Positions 28,708 to 47,960 are shown, counted from the first letter of the stretch. The stretch: 64,000 nt of DNA from Chrysomallon squamiferum (GCA_012295275.1 CM022673.1:24722261-24786260); one strand, 5' to 3'. Notes: a model not told the origin generated them from the letters alone. Numbers and translations: made by a program.

Positions 28708-31700
28708 TTATCCACTGTCTAAACACGACTGCTCGGGGTAGCCTGGTTTCTGCTCCAAACTGCTAACTGGAACAAGGTAAGCTGTATCTGATGTGTTTGA
28801 TTCTGGTTCAGGAGATCTCGGTTCTGTTTTGATTTCCAACGGTTTAAAGGTGTCTGTCTCCGGATTTTCAGATTCCTGCAGTTGAAATATTTTAACACTC
28901 TAGTAATTAAACTGTGACATAATTTCACAAGCAAAAAATGCCATGGAAAAAATTTAAATATTTGTAGTTGAAATCCTGGTTTTTAAAAAATTATATTAAT
29001 CTACAAAGAACTCCTATTTTTCATCCAGAGAAATTATATTTCACCTGACAATATTAAATGTTAATGAAAAAAATTGATTTATCCTACAAGGAACATACAA
29101 ATGTATGTACAAAAAAATATTTAAAATGTAACTGATCAGTAGCTACATCTTTGGAAATCTGTTTAAATTACTGCATGAGTTTGGTTATTTACAAAACAAA
29201 ATAATCACTTTAAAATATTAAAACGGTACAAGGTACTTTGTTCGTCATCCACAGAATTATTTAGACTGAAAGAGCAACTTGTCCTGAAACAACATACCAT
29301 TTTGATATTATAGGATGTAAATTCATCTGATTTGCTATCTTCTTCCTTAATTTTTGAAAAAAATCTGCCTCCATCACCACGTGATCTGTGTAGCGCATGA
29401 CGATGTCGAGATTCATGAAGGTATTTCTAAAATAAACACAAATATTCTTGATGAATTTGTATTTCCTTTTATTACTTTGCTATATCATTCTTTTTGATGA
29501 TGCTGTTTTTATTTCACAGCTACACAGTTAATCACTACTTTGCTATATCATTCTTTATGATGATGCTGTTTTTATTTCACAGCTACACAGTTAATCACTA
29601 CTTTGCTATATCATTCTTTATGATGATGCTGTTTTTATTTCACAGCTACACAGTTAATCACTACTTCACAGTTAACAAAAAGAAAATCTATGACGAGCAA
29701 TAACACTTTTTAAGGGGAAAATACCTTGAATCTTTTAATAATTATTACTGATGGGTTTTTTTTTTAGTATCTGTGTGATTGAGGAGTGTGTGTTATTATA
29801 AAGTGTATGTGTGTATGTTAAAAATAGTTAATGTAAAAATGTTAACAGAGATTAAACTGTGAAATGGAACATATCACTATTTGTAGAACTCTTTAAACTG
29901 ATGGCCACTGCATTAAAATATAATTTGTACTTTTATCTAACATTTCATTGTGTATCACCTACATTCACTATTGTAAAAATCCACTGGATAAATCAACAAA
30001 AAAGAAAGAACAAATAATGTTACATGGAAGATTTAAACTAAGTAAATTTATAACAAACTTAAATGAATGATTTTGTCAGACAACTTCAACTTTCTTTTTG
30101 ATTTATTCGACTTACCTTTCTAGATTTTGCTATTTTGCCATCAGCCTCAAGTTTGGCACGTGCCTGGCGTCGTTTCAGGATTCTGTGGTACTGTTTGGCG
30201 TTCACGTAGAGAGGCTCTTCTTCATCCAGTATGTCTGCTGCTAGCTGAACCTGCTGAATTGTGGTTGAGTTGGTTGAGCCTGGGATCTGCAGCTTAAGTA
30301 ATAAGGATAACATAAATATTTAAAAAACATAATAATAAAATAACGAAAAGTATTTATTTATCGTGGAATAAAACTGGTGTAACATTTTGCTTTGGTGGTA
30401 CTGTTTATTTCTATTAAATATTGTTTACCTCTGTCAGAAACCAGCTTACCATACCAACTTGTTGCAATAGCACATACACTCAGTGATTGATATTCAACAG
30501 GAATTAAACCATTTAGTCAGTAACAACATTTGTTACGTTTTAAATTTCATATCAGTTAGTAAACACTATCCAAATCATTTACTGATATCACAAACAACAG
30601 ATATTAAACCACACTATTCACATAAAAACAAACATTTCATATAAATAATCTATTTAAACTAGTTTAAATGTTCTTTCTGTTTGTAACAGAAAATCACTAC
30701 TAAAAATAAGGAGGTTCCAAAGCAGTGCTTACTGGCTGCTGAGATCCAATGACCATAATCCCATTACTACCAGCAGACATGTTGGCAATCGCTGGTGAGG
30801 CTACAGGAACTGTTGCTGGTGATGAGCTGACAGACGACGGTTGTGAGGTAATGTCAGAGGTCAAAGTTTGCACCTGATACACGCCTGTAAAAATTGGACA
30901 GAAAAGTTTAATTACCTCTTGAAATAATCTGACCATACACTAAAAACTGCATCGTAAACAGCACAAAAAAGGTTATTGTAAATTGTTATATATTTTCTTA
31001 AATATGCAGTGTAGAAACACCACTAGTGTACGAAATCAATGCATAAACAATTTTTTCTATAAATCTGCTTTTCCATAATCCACAAAATAAAAGCATCAAA
31101 ATAAAAATTTATTTAAGTAAAGGATTGAAAAGAAAAGAAATAAAATATATTAATTTGTTTGTCAAGTGTAGCATTTAGCCGGTGTTAAAAAATATGTGTA
31201 TTATACTGACAGGAAATATAGTTAAAACTCACTCTGTGCTTGCTGTGAAGGATCAGCTGTAGTTGACTGGGTAGGCCAAATAATCTGTCCAGTCTGAGTA
31301 TTGTAAAACGAGCCAATATTACTAACAATCTGGTTTTGTCCTTGGGGTTGCTGAATTAAGATCTGCAATAAAAAAGAATAAATAACTAAATAAAACAAAA
31401 ACAAATATTAATTATAAATGAACGAATTATGTTCATGACTGATGAATATATATGGTGATGATGTGAAGAATAGTAAAATGTAGTAGACTAAAAATCCTTT
31501 TTAAATAAGAGATTAGATCAAAATACACTGAGAGAATAATAATGACATGATTGAGCCCTTTAATATGATTGGATGCAAAATGAATTAAAGAATGCAATAG
31601 TAACTTCTACAGTTTTTTCACACTATTTTTTCAACAATTGTTTACTACACAGTGAATTATACATTTTTAATAAAATAATCTATTTTGTTGATAGTTATGA

Positions 31701-33158
31701 AAATGTATGACAAGCAGACGTCTGAATGTGATAGAATTATTAATGAAGGGTACACACCTGCTGAGGAATAGCCTGCCCCTGCAAAGTCTGAGCACTCCCA
31801 ATCAGTGGAAACTGAAAAGCAGAAAGTAAACTTAATCAAAACAAACTGTAATATTAAAATTTGAATATCTGCACTTGTATGGTGTTTTTGTTTGTTTTTT
31901 CATGTTCTGTCAGATATTAATAATGTGTGAATGCTGAAAACACTGAAAGATATGAACCATTAATGAATACTATTTAATGAATATTATTTTGTTTTAATTT
32001 GAATAAACAGAAGATGAAGAATTAAAAAAATTATAATAAACACAAAATGAATAAGACTGCGATACAGCCCACAAACTGTGTTTGTGCAAAATGTTTTGGT
32101 TTTCTTTTTTGAGTTTCTAGTTTTTCTGCAAAAAAAGAATTAAACCAAACCTGCTGTAATATCTGGCAGTTCTGGCCAGCTATCTGAAAATTCTGTTGTC
32201 CTATTTGTTGAAAACCATTTGTCTGAGCAATCTGTGTTTGGAACTGCACAGTCTGAGGAGTCAATGTCTGACCTTGAATCTGGTACGTCTGTCCTTGGGC
32301 AGTAGTTACTTCGGTCAAGCCGATCTGCTGCTGCTGTGCAAATAGTTGCTGGTTCTGTATCTGAACTGGCTGTCCATTTGTAATCGTCTGCTGTCCCTGA
32401 ATCTGCACGGTCTCAACACAACCTGAAGACAGCTGTGTCTGTCCTTGTTGAACTGCAGTGGTTGAGGACAAAACCTGCTGACCGTCAGCTGCCTGACTGT
32501 TTGAGGCATCCTGCTCAGTCAACTCCTGCTGACATTCATTTTGTTCTGAAGTCACTTCAGTCTGCACATCATTAGCACTTAGCTTGTCTTGACCATGAAC
32601 CTGTAAAATTTGAGTCGTTTGGATCTTTTGCTGGATTTCTGAAGACTGATCATTGGCAAACGTGTGCTGCCCTTCAACTTGAATGGGCTGAGAAGTAGGC
32701 AAAGTCTGTTGCTCCTGGATTTGATAAGGCTGAGTTGTGGCAAGTGTTTGTTGGAACTGACCTGATTGTAGGGTTGTCTGTCCTTGAATCTGTGCAGTAG
32801 AAAATGCTTGACCTGGTAACTGTAATGTCTGACCTTGTGGTAAAGCTTGCAGCATAAAATTCTGACCTTGAATTAGACCACCTTGACCAAACTGTACAAT
32901 CTAACAAAAAAAAAAATTACATTTTAATAAACACTTATAGAAGTTATCCTACATACAGTCATCAAGAATTTGTAGGTTTATACAAGTCAGTTAATATATT
33001 AACTCTTAAATTAAAATTTTATTTAATTAAATCATTCAACTGCAGACTGTCAGCTTCTGTGTAGAATGACTTGTTTAATGCAATGGATATAAATCAACCT
33101 AAAAAAATCTTTAAAACATGGTGATAAAATTATTTTCAAACTTTATTAACAAATCTTT

Positions 33159-33189
<31 letters not shown>

Positions 33190-33535
33190 TGATATACACT
33201 CTTAATTTAAAAATGTGTATATTTAATAGCATATGGTCATATATAATATAAAGCTAACTCCAGTGGCCAGAACATACACTCCTGCCATGAAAAAACTATA
33301 AACCATTTGTTTGCTAATAAATATATAGAAAAATAAAGAAAAAACAACATCTGCTTTTATTAATATTTTACAACTGTTATAAAATACCTGAGGCTGCTGC
33401 TGAAGCTGCCCACCAGGAACAGACAACTGGATTGTCTGAGGCTGGAGTTGTCCCATGGAGTGGAAGCTGCAATGTCTGGATTAGTCCTAATGGGTTCTGG
33501 CTGTCATATGTGGATGCAATTTGCACCTGCTCCAT
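28708..33535 (-). CDS. NFYA: nuclear transcription factor Y subunit alpha
   Basis: Exons, 5' to 3' on minus: 33535-33388, 32900-32151, 31811-31758, 31362-31233, 30884-30733, 30286-30116, 29426-29298, 28875-28708. Seen: a long Gln-rich activation region (QGQ, QIQ repeats, residues about 25-340), Ser/Thr-rich linker, then the conserved HAP2 block: EEPLYVNAKQYHRILKRRQA (subunit interaction), intron, and YLHESRHRHALHRSRGDGGR (DNA binding), followed by an acidic tail. Known: NF-YA joins the NF-YB/NF-YC histone-fold dimer and reads CCAAT boxes. Start: the ATG at 33535 (MEQVQ, as in NFYA orthologues) is one base out of frame with the rest. The in-frame ATG at 33456 (MGQLQPQTIQ) gives 540 residues with all exons closing in frame. 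A 5' exon ending at 34758 (donor GTAAGT) probably precedes. Confidence 0.92.
29473..29666. repeat. 63-bp tandem repeat, 3 copies
   Basis: ACTTTGCTATATCATTCTTT plus ATGATGATGCTGTTTTTATT and TCACAGCTACACAGTTAATC recurs three times almost without change in an NFYA intron. The + strand open frame with its 21-residue repeat is an artefact. Confidence 0.9.
33258..33309. repeat. degenerate copy of the NFYA 5' leader segment
   Basis: About 52 bp matching 34859-34913 with scattered substitutions (shared core ACATACACTCCT, CCATG, AAAAACTA, AAACC, TTTG), same orientation, inside the first coding-side NFYA intron. Confidence 0.75.
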
Positions 33536-34544
33536 ATGACACAACTCTCATCAGCTCTACGAGTACAGATAATAATATTATTTTATTCACAAGTTTATAC
33601 TTAAAAGGAAATATAGTATTTATGTAATAAACCATCACATTTATGATTTTTTTTTCTCGGTTTTTTCTTTCTTTTTTTTATCATTTCAAAGAAATACAAA
33701 TAGCTAAAAGTGAAATACACTGAAAAATATTATTAGAAATCTTAAAAGTTAAATCAGTATGCTTTTACATTAATATATTTGTTTGACCATTTACATCAAA
33801 GACATTTAATGATTTACTGATTCAGTATAATTAACCTCTGGTTTACCATTTATAAATAATTTAATCATAAATGAACTTCATATTATTACTTAAAACAGTT
33901 ACCTATAAGAAACTGTTCCTTCATTATATATTTCAAACTACAGATGTGACCTTTAGATTCTGTAATTTTGTTAAGAACCTTTCTTAGCAAATATTATTCA
34001 GAAAGAAAAAAATAGCTGTTAGTAATTACTAATTAATTAGATTTGCTTTTAATATGATTCTTTACTCATACTTTCGAAATGTTTATATACACATACAAAT
34101 AATATAAAACCATAATACATTAAATAACTGATGTATATTCAATTTTGTGAAATTTAAGTTATTTATGTTAATGATTTTTTTTTTCTCTGTAATGAAATGA
34201 AAAATATGTAATTAACATTTATTTTTTATTGTGTGCACACAGTAACTTGCGTGTGGTACACTGTTGTAAAATAATAAATTTACGAATTCATTCTATAGCT
34301 AATGTATATTAACCATTATTGCGTCGAGTCAAAATGTCGCGTTCAATAATTATCGTATTTGCGTTGCTCCATTGTGATCCACTGATTGTTGTATACATTA
34401 TTTACAATTTTCTGTCACAGGCATCAATCGGGTAACAGACGAAAAAACTGTAGAGAAAGGTTAACATTAGTTGGCGCTCTTTCAGTTGTCTATTTAAATT
34501 GAAAACTATAGTTTGTTTCCTTCTGTTTTCTAACAAACGTTGCT

Positions 34545-34739
34545 ATGTATCCGAGATGTTTCCCAGACAAAGAACATGACCTAAATACGTCATTTTCGGA
34601 ATGTCATAGAAATACATTTACGAGCGAGTTGTGCGAAGTGTATGAATGTTTACAACGCTTTTCGAAGCTAGGAGATGTTAGAAACAGCCAACCAATGCGT
34701 AAATGTGTGTCACAACGATTACCAAAGTACAATGAATAA
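34545..34739 (+). CDS. possible small protein, unrecognised
   Basis: A 64-residue frame beginning MYPRCFPDKEHDLNTSFSEC. It is less AT-rich than its surroundings and has mixed, non-repetitive composition with six Cys, including one CX9C spacing (Cys-20 to Cys-30) reminiscent of mitochondrial CX9C proteins but without a convincing second pair. It runs antisense to the presumed first NFYA intron, immediately beside the NFYA 5' exon. It could equally be chance or the last exon of a + strand transcript. No function assigned. Confidence 0.25.
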   Translation: MYPRCFPDKEHDLNTSFSECHRNTFTSELCEVYECLQRFSKLGDVRNSQPMRKCVSQRLPKYNE

Positions 34740-34757
34740 GATAATTTGAGGACTTAC

Positions 34758-34913
34758 ATTGGGCCGATGGATTCGGTGCGATGGTAAGGTGATTGGTTAT
34801 GCGATTCAACAAGGACGAATCATGGTCGGCTCCACCAGTGTAGCTGTGACGCTATTGGCTCCGGTGGACAGAACACATACACTCCTCCCATGGAAAAACT
34901 AGTAAACCGTTTG
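34758..34913 (-). promoter_or_regulatory. NFYA 5' exon/promoter with CCAAT boxes and a duplicated leader
   Basis: On minus, GTAAGT at 34757-34752 is a strong donor for a 5' exon. CCAAT occurs (minus strand) at 34858-34854 and 34796-34792. A short upstream frame starts ATGGGAGGAGTGTATGTG near 34892. Segment 34859-34913 is the better-preserved copy of the repeat at 33258. Whether the CCAAT boxes lie upstream of, or within, the transcript is not resolved. Confidence 0.5.
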
Positions 34914-35097
34914 CGCGGTTATATTACAAAAAGCAATGATGTTTCTACGTTATAGAATTAAACTACGATTTCTTTGATACATTTATAATTTATTGAACTA
35001 TAAAATTAAATCATGAGCTGGAATACAAAATATTTATTTCGTAACCGCAGGAGTAGTATGACGAAACGGAACAGCTTAAACTGGTCAATACAAATAT

Positions 35098-35156
35098 CAC
35101 GTGATTAGACACCCACGTGCTTTCGATATACCCTCGCTGTTCTGATAGGAAATTGG
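35098..35156. promoter_or_regulatory. two E-boxes and a CCAAT box upstream of NFYA
   Basis: Palindromic CACGTG at 35098-35103 and 35114-35119, and ATTGG (CCAAT on minus) at 35152-35156, within about 60 bp in a locally less AT-rich patch. Confidence 0.4.
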
Positions 35157-38100
35157 ACGATCAAGTTTGGCGTATTCTTTTTATTAGCATGAATGTTTTG
35201 TGTGTGCTGTAATATATATATTAGCATATGTATATTTGTATTCAACACATTTAGAAATTATAAAAACAAACGGCACCATTTATGTAGTAATGTACTGTTC
35301 TTTTATTAAAAGTTTTAACCATTTCCATCATGTCAGAACAGAAGTAAACTAAACTGCAAACTAGTATTTTAAAGATATTCCATTACTTAATTTATCGAAA
35401 CAAGTCCATGCATTCGTGAAAAATAATTATGTTTCAAAAAGAATAATTACGATAATATTTCCTACTTAAACTTCACCGCTGCAGAATGTTCTAAACGATT
35501 TAATACTTCAGAATAGTTTGTAATGAAATGATATATAATCGTCGCTCCTTTGATTAAAATGTGAAGAAAAAAAAATCTTTAAAAAAGCAGAAGAAAGGAA
35601 CTGCCTGGCATACTAACAGTATTTCAATAGATGACTTAGACTGACACATTTGCGACCAAAATGCTTTGATACTTTTTGATATCGAATTTTTATTACAATA
35701 ATTTTGCGAAGAACCGTTTCCCAAAATAAAATATAATTGGCATTATATATTATATATAAAAGAAGTAATCCTGTGCTTCAGTTTAATGATCTTTAGCCAC
35801 ACGTTATATATATGTACTGTTATCCATGGTTTATAAAATAAAAATAATAAAGGATATAAGAAATTATCGGCTTTTTATAAATTAGTCACTAACAGGACTA
35901 GGCTTCGTTTTTCTTCTGCTTGTCAGACATGAGCTTTTAACCACAGAGCAGAAGTCTGATGATCTAATGCTATTATACCACTAATTGAGATTAACTATAG
36001 TGCGGTTCGATCAATGCATTACGTAATATAGCTATAAAATTTCCCAGTGGTCCAGTTTATAAACGTAAAGGAGAATGAGACACATTTTCATTCTTAATCA
36101 TTATTTTACTAGTGAAATTTGAAAAACAAACAAAAAAATAAATAAATAAATGTTCCTAAAATAAAAATAAACAAAGTTATTAGTACAGTATTTTATTGAA
36201 ATGGCGTTCAGCAGTGAAACAAAACATTAAAACACATGGATACAGTATTATCTATTAACAAATAATCCAGCTTTATTCAAATTCGTATATACTGAAAGAA
36301 AATAAACCACAGTTGTTACATAAAATTAAGATTTAATTATTTATTTTTAATGGTGAAAATTAGGTGGGATTTTGTTGCTTGAAAAAGAAGAAAGAAAGAA
36401 AAAAGTAAAATATTAGAAAAAAACAGTTTTACATATTTCTTTGGCATCCTGTCCTTGACACTACTACTTAGAAATACACTCTACAAATATTTTCCTTTGT
36501 ACAGTAATGGACTCCATAAAGTAGCAATATATAAATTTTACAAGCATTGTTAATATTGATATTAGACTATATTGTAGGACAGGAAACTTTTAGATCAGAC
36601 ATCTTTATTTCCATACATCTGTGGCAGTTATTGTGGTCAGTTCTCTCAATGATGGCTACAAAACTAAATGCTTGGCACATACACACATCACTGTTGTGAA
36701 TATGGTTTAGCCAAGTACTGGACTGAGCCATTAACATTTTTTACAATTTGTGAATAATTTCTTTTTCTCCTTGAAAATTTACCAAAATAAAGTGACATCT
36801 TCATGAATTAAGCAGAGTCTTTGTATCTGGTGTCAGATTTTTACTACTTTTAAGCTCTCAATCTGCCAAAAAACAATCTCTTACTTCCTCATACATTTAT
36901 TTCATCAGCTAAGAATTTTTAACACCTCAGATGGTTTTAAACACGATAATAACATTGTTTCTGCTCTCCTCAGACAATGCCATTAATTCTGTAAATTATA
37001 CAGACAACAAAATAAGAGTCTTTGTTTATTCATTTTATTCATGAAACAAAGTTGGACAAACCAAGTGTGTTTGTAAATTGACAGAAATCAAAACATTGAA
37101 CATAAAAACAGTATTACATAATGATATAAAGAATTTTATATCTTTTACATGACCAAGATAAACATTTTTTGTATTTTGTAATCACAAATACTTGTTACAA
37201 AACTTGTTCTCTCTTTAAATTACAGGTTTCTTCAGCAAATTTGTTTTCACAGATGGACAGTACATATGAACAAACATATTTCAATGTAATTATTCAAGAT
37301 CTGAATTCCTGGTCACTAACTGAAAACCTCTCATCTACACACTCTTTAAAACATTTTCTTCATAAATATTCTATGATTAAGTCATTTGCTATATTTACAC
37401 TTATTATTCAATTCTTTAATGTGTATACATATACATTTTTTTGAGGTATATATATATATTTTTTTTTTAAGCTTTTATGATAATGTTACAGTAGAACAAA
37501 GTATTTGTTTATATGTGTTTATTCTATTTAGCAATACTGACATTATCACTGATCTATTTTTACTGAAGGATATTTTAAAAATATATAATTATTAACAGAC
37601 AATAAAAATAGTTTGCCAGAAGCTGGTTCCTATCTGTTTTGCATTCTTCAACATTTATTCAAAACAGATAAATAGTTTAAAAAAAAAAAAAAAAAAAAAA
37701 AGACAAGAAGAAATAATACACTCAGCCCGACATTTTCAAACCGGCCACATCAGAAACTTGTCTGACCAAATAACCCAAAATGAAGAGTTAGGAAATATGT
37801 AGTGCCTCTAACATTTCACAACCAGCTCAGTACACATACATCATACAGATAAATTATTCATACATTTCTTCTTTTTTTTTTTTCAAAACATCACAATACT
37901 CATTTGTCCATCTTTTATCATACAGTTGAAATGTTTTTAACAATAAAAAAATCTCAAGCAAGTAAACTGGTTTTCTGCTATTTATTTTGACAGTAATTTA
38001 CAGCGACTCGTCTATTTTTAAAAAGGTGAGAGTAATCTTAATCTAGGGATGTACTAACAAAAATACGACTGCAACAAATACAGGTTAAACAGCATAAAGA

Positions 38101-38589
38101 AACGAGAGGTGGAAATGGCACTGTTCACTTCAGCCAGCTTTAAATGAAAGACAGGTTGGTGTTATCACAACACTAATGTCGTTAAGTGGTCAATATTCGG
38201 TGTTTGTCCTAAAACTGAAAACGTGCAACAATAATTCTGATTCACACACGTGGACAGTAATATGTGCACTGTTGTCACACGTTCAGGGAAATCTAACTCA
38301 TGATTTGCAGATATCTGCAGAAAAAAAAAAAAAAAAAGATGGCCATTTTCATACATGCTTAGGAGTTGCGAATGACAGTTTTAACACTAGCACTAATCTA
38401 AGTCAAGAAAAAGGAAAACTGACTGTGGAACATTTTGCAGCTGGAAAGATGTTTTCTTTACGTACCATGTATGAAAAATACTAAGCAAACCATGAGGGAA
38501 TAAATATTCTTGGCCTAGATTAGTGCATGTGTTAGTTTTTTTTTTTTACTTTTCAATAACCTATGTTGTTTGAAATGTATGAACAGTTT
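35157..38589. other. intergenic, NFYA upstream and PLK1 3' side
   Basis: AT-rich. Poly(A) tracts near 37679-37701 and 38320-38337. The part next to 38589 is PLK1 3' UTR. No coding exon recognised. Confidence 0.5.
38382..38534 (-). repeat. inverted repeat in the PLK1 3' UTR
   Basis: Arms 38382-38409 and 38507-38534 match as inverse complements at 24 of 28 bases (core GCACTAATCTA / TAGATTAGTGC), with a loop of about 97 nt, starting about 55 nt after the PLK1 stop. It could fold as a hairpin in the mRNA. Confidence 0.65.
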
Positions 38590-45057
<6,468 letters not shown>

Positions 45058-45141
45058 CTTTTTTAAATGTTTTTTCTTTCGCACAATTATGCTATTTTTA
45101 TAAACAGTGACTGTCTTTCATAACATACTGCACAAGTGAGA

Positions 45142-45338
45142 TTCGAATTTAGCCGATTTTAGTTGTTATTTCTTATTCTTTTTTTGATTGGATAGTTTTG
45201 CGGTCTTTGAAAATGATTGGTTATCATTACCGCCACCTAGCGGACAGGTCAAGACATGCCTCGATAAATGGACCTTGTGAACTTTTATAAATAGTAAACG
45301 AATTACCTATTGGTCGACTTTTCCTGCCAGGAACCAAT
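45142..45338 (-). promoter_or_regulatory. PLK1 promoter region with four CCAAT boxes and CHR-like elements
   Basis: ATTGG (CCAAT on minus) at 45187-45191, 45216-45220 and 45309-45313; CCAAT at 45334-45338. TTCGAA at 45142-45147 and TTTGAA at 45206-45211 resemble the cell-cycle homology region found with CCAAT boxes in G2/M promoters. All lie 85-280 bp before the PLK1 ATG (45057). Sites are seen; their use is inferred. Confidence 0.55.
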
Positions 45339-47321
45339 CAACATCTTGTTATTTTCTTCCTATTCCATGGATAAACTGGTTCTCTAACAATAGTTATTTA
45401 CTACCAAGAGATTAATACCTGTTGATGGGGAATCAGTTCATTCCGAGAAAGAACGAAACACGTCTTCAAAAACGAACACAGCCGAAACATATGTTTATAA
45501 TAATTATAAAGTTTATTCTTTCAGTCAATAAATACATACAGATTCGTTAAAAAATAAGGTGAATAAACGGTTTTCGTATTAATATTAGGTGGCTTCTAAT
45601 TATTATTATATTAATTTGCAGTTAATATGTTCATGAATAATAAAAGTAAATATTTTAATTAATATCTAGCAACATTTATGATTTAATTTTAGTTTTCATC
45701 GTAAATGCTTTGCGCGCTTTAAAAACAGCATGTTGAAACCTTTTACTTGTTTCCTTTATAATTCATAATTAATGATTCAAGAACATTTTAGAGATTAAAT
45801 CATATACTCACTTTCGCTGTTGGCGACGAATATCGACTGTTTCGACAATACCTTTGTAAAACTATAATTGAATAATATTACAACATTAAAATTATTTCGT
45901 TATATTAATTTATTCAAATTGTTAATATCCCTGTAATATCTTTTATGCTGTCCAGTATTATGTAATTTTCTTTTAATAATTTAATCATTTTAAAATTAAA
46001 TTTAAATTCTAGGATTCATAAAGATATTATTTCTTTTTAATCTTTAATATATCAAATTAAATATATATTTTCTTATAATGTTTGAAATTATTATGTGTTA
46101 ATTATCTACATGTGATCAACTGGTTTATAAGGGTATTTTGCTTTGAATATATTATACCACAGTAAAAAATCGTAGACTGGGGAAATCTGAAATTAACAGT
46201 CGTAGCCTAAGAAAATCTAATAAAACATTCACATATTTACCACCCCCTCCCCTTTGATACTCTGTCTTACTCACGTTCACACATCGACAGGCACAGGCGC
46301 ACCAATACTCACAGATACTCTCCCTGCGTCACCATGCAATTATTACACCAGTGCTCTCTGCATCTGGCTAGAATATAAATTATCGGATTAAAATGTTACT
46401 CGTAGAGATTATCTGTAAGATCACTTTACGTTATTAATATATTCAACGTTTAAACCTAAACGTCAGTCCAACTTTAAATATACAAAACCCAAATCCAGTT
46501 ATTTAAAGTAAACCGCAGACATTTGGACTTTATTAAATAATTCGAACTAATATGGAGACAGTCATTTAGAAATCCATGAAACAATTGATAGTTTAAAAAC
46601 TCATTAGTTTTTATATAACTTGATGAACATAGAAACTGTATCAAAATGACGTTATTATCGGACTTTTTTAAAGCTTTTTAATATAATACAAAATAAAGAG
46701 ATAGAGAAAGAAAGAAACAAGAAGGAGAAAACTTTATATCTATATGGTAACATAACTCGAATTGATGACGATTGGTGAGGGAATTTGGAATATATTGATA
46801 TTGAATTTGGTTTAACAACACTTTAATACGCTTTTAAAGTTAATCTTAGATCTTATCAAATGACAGATTTTATAATAAGAGAATATCTACTATAGCTATT
46901 CGACAAATCTGTGGAATAAATATTCTTATCTATGCAAGTTATTCCATAGAGACAGTACCAATGACAACATTTTATAACTTGTTTTATTGTCACATTTAAA
47001 GGTCTGAATAGCCGCGGAAATTATCTGTATGGCTTTAAAACTGAACGAAACTGTGAATTTAGTCATTTTGTCTATTTGTTTGCATGGTGATTGAGAAAAG
47101 ATAGAAATGAAAATTCCTTTTTGGGAAACAAGACAGTTATCCAGTGTGCACGGCCAATCCACAGTAATAATAAATTAATAGAACACTACTGAAATATGTT
47201 ATATATCAAAATGGCACATGGTTGTGCCTAAATCGTTAAAACTTAGTTTTCAACGAAAATCAATAGACCTCATTTTACTTCCATTTCATATTTTATTAAC
47301 TGAAGTGAACGAATAGACCAG
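45339..47321. other. intergenic between divergent PLK1 and CHAF1A
   Basis: AT-rich, no coding exon or RNA gene recognised. Confidence 0.5.
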
Positions 47322-47960
47322 TGATTCTGAACCAGTGTGCCGCGGCACACAGGTGTGCCTATAGATCTTGCTAAGTGTGCCGCGAAATTTTGTAGAAAAA
47401 GAAAATCCAAATCTCATTCGTACTCAATGCTTTCTACATAGAGCAGTTCTTGCTTCAAAAATTTCGCAGGACGATTTAAAGGTTGTGTTACATCAAGTTA
47501 TTGGAATGGTCAATTACATAAAAAGTAAGCCATTGAAGTCACGATTATTTGTACAACTGTGCAAAGATATGGACTCTCAGCACGTTAAGTTATTAATGCA
47601 CACTCAGTGAACTAAATAAAACAAACAGTAGTATGCAGGTAAAAACGAAAATATTCTCACTTCAACAGACGAGTTAGTTGCCCAAAAAAAAAAAAAAAAA
47701 ATTCTGATTTGGTAAAAAAAGAGCAATCACTGGCAATCTTTATATGTTCCCTTTATTGCGTTTTACCTGCATTAGAGAAAGGATCCCTATAGTGTTTACT
47801 CATCTGACAGCCCCGGACGAAAGCATCATTTCCGTCATTAAAGATAGAAAAGTATGACTGGATTAGAGATCCTTTCATAAATCATTCTTCCAACACTTAA
47901 CTTGACTTACAGTTATATGCTGTCTATGACTTGCCAAAATTCAAATATTTTTCATGTATA
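47322..47960 (+). pseudogene. decayed hAT (Buster/ZBED5-SCAND3-like) transposase remnant
   Basis: Seen: 47322 onward reads CAGTGATTCTGAACCAGTGT and GCCGCGGCACAC, a hAT-type terminus. From about 47392 a frame reads ENPNLIRTQCFLHRAVLASK then DDLKVVLHQVIGMVNYIKSK and SRLFVQLCKDMDSQHVKLL before a stop at 47608. Downstream pieces (TDELVA near 47670, DWIRDPF near 47857) continue the same protein family in other frames. Known: this block belongs to the Buster-group hAT transposases also domesticated as ZBED5-like and SCAND3 proteins. Stops, shifts and a poly(A) insertion show it is dead. The 5' BED finger is absent, and the right end is not found. Confidence 0.75.

Noticed and set aside
32315-32907. 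Additional minus-strand proteins inside NFYA exon 2
   Set aside because: They are other frames of the Gln-rich coding exon.
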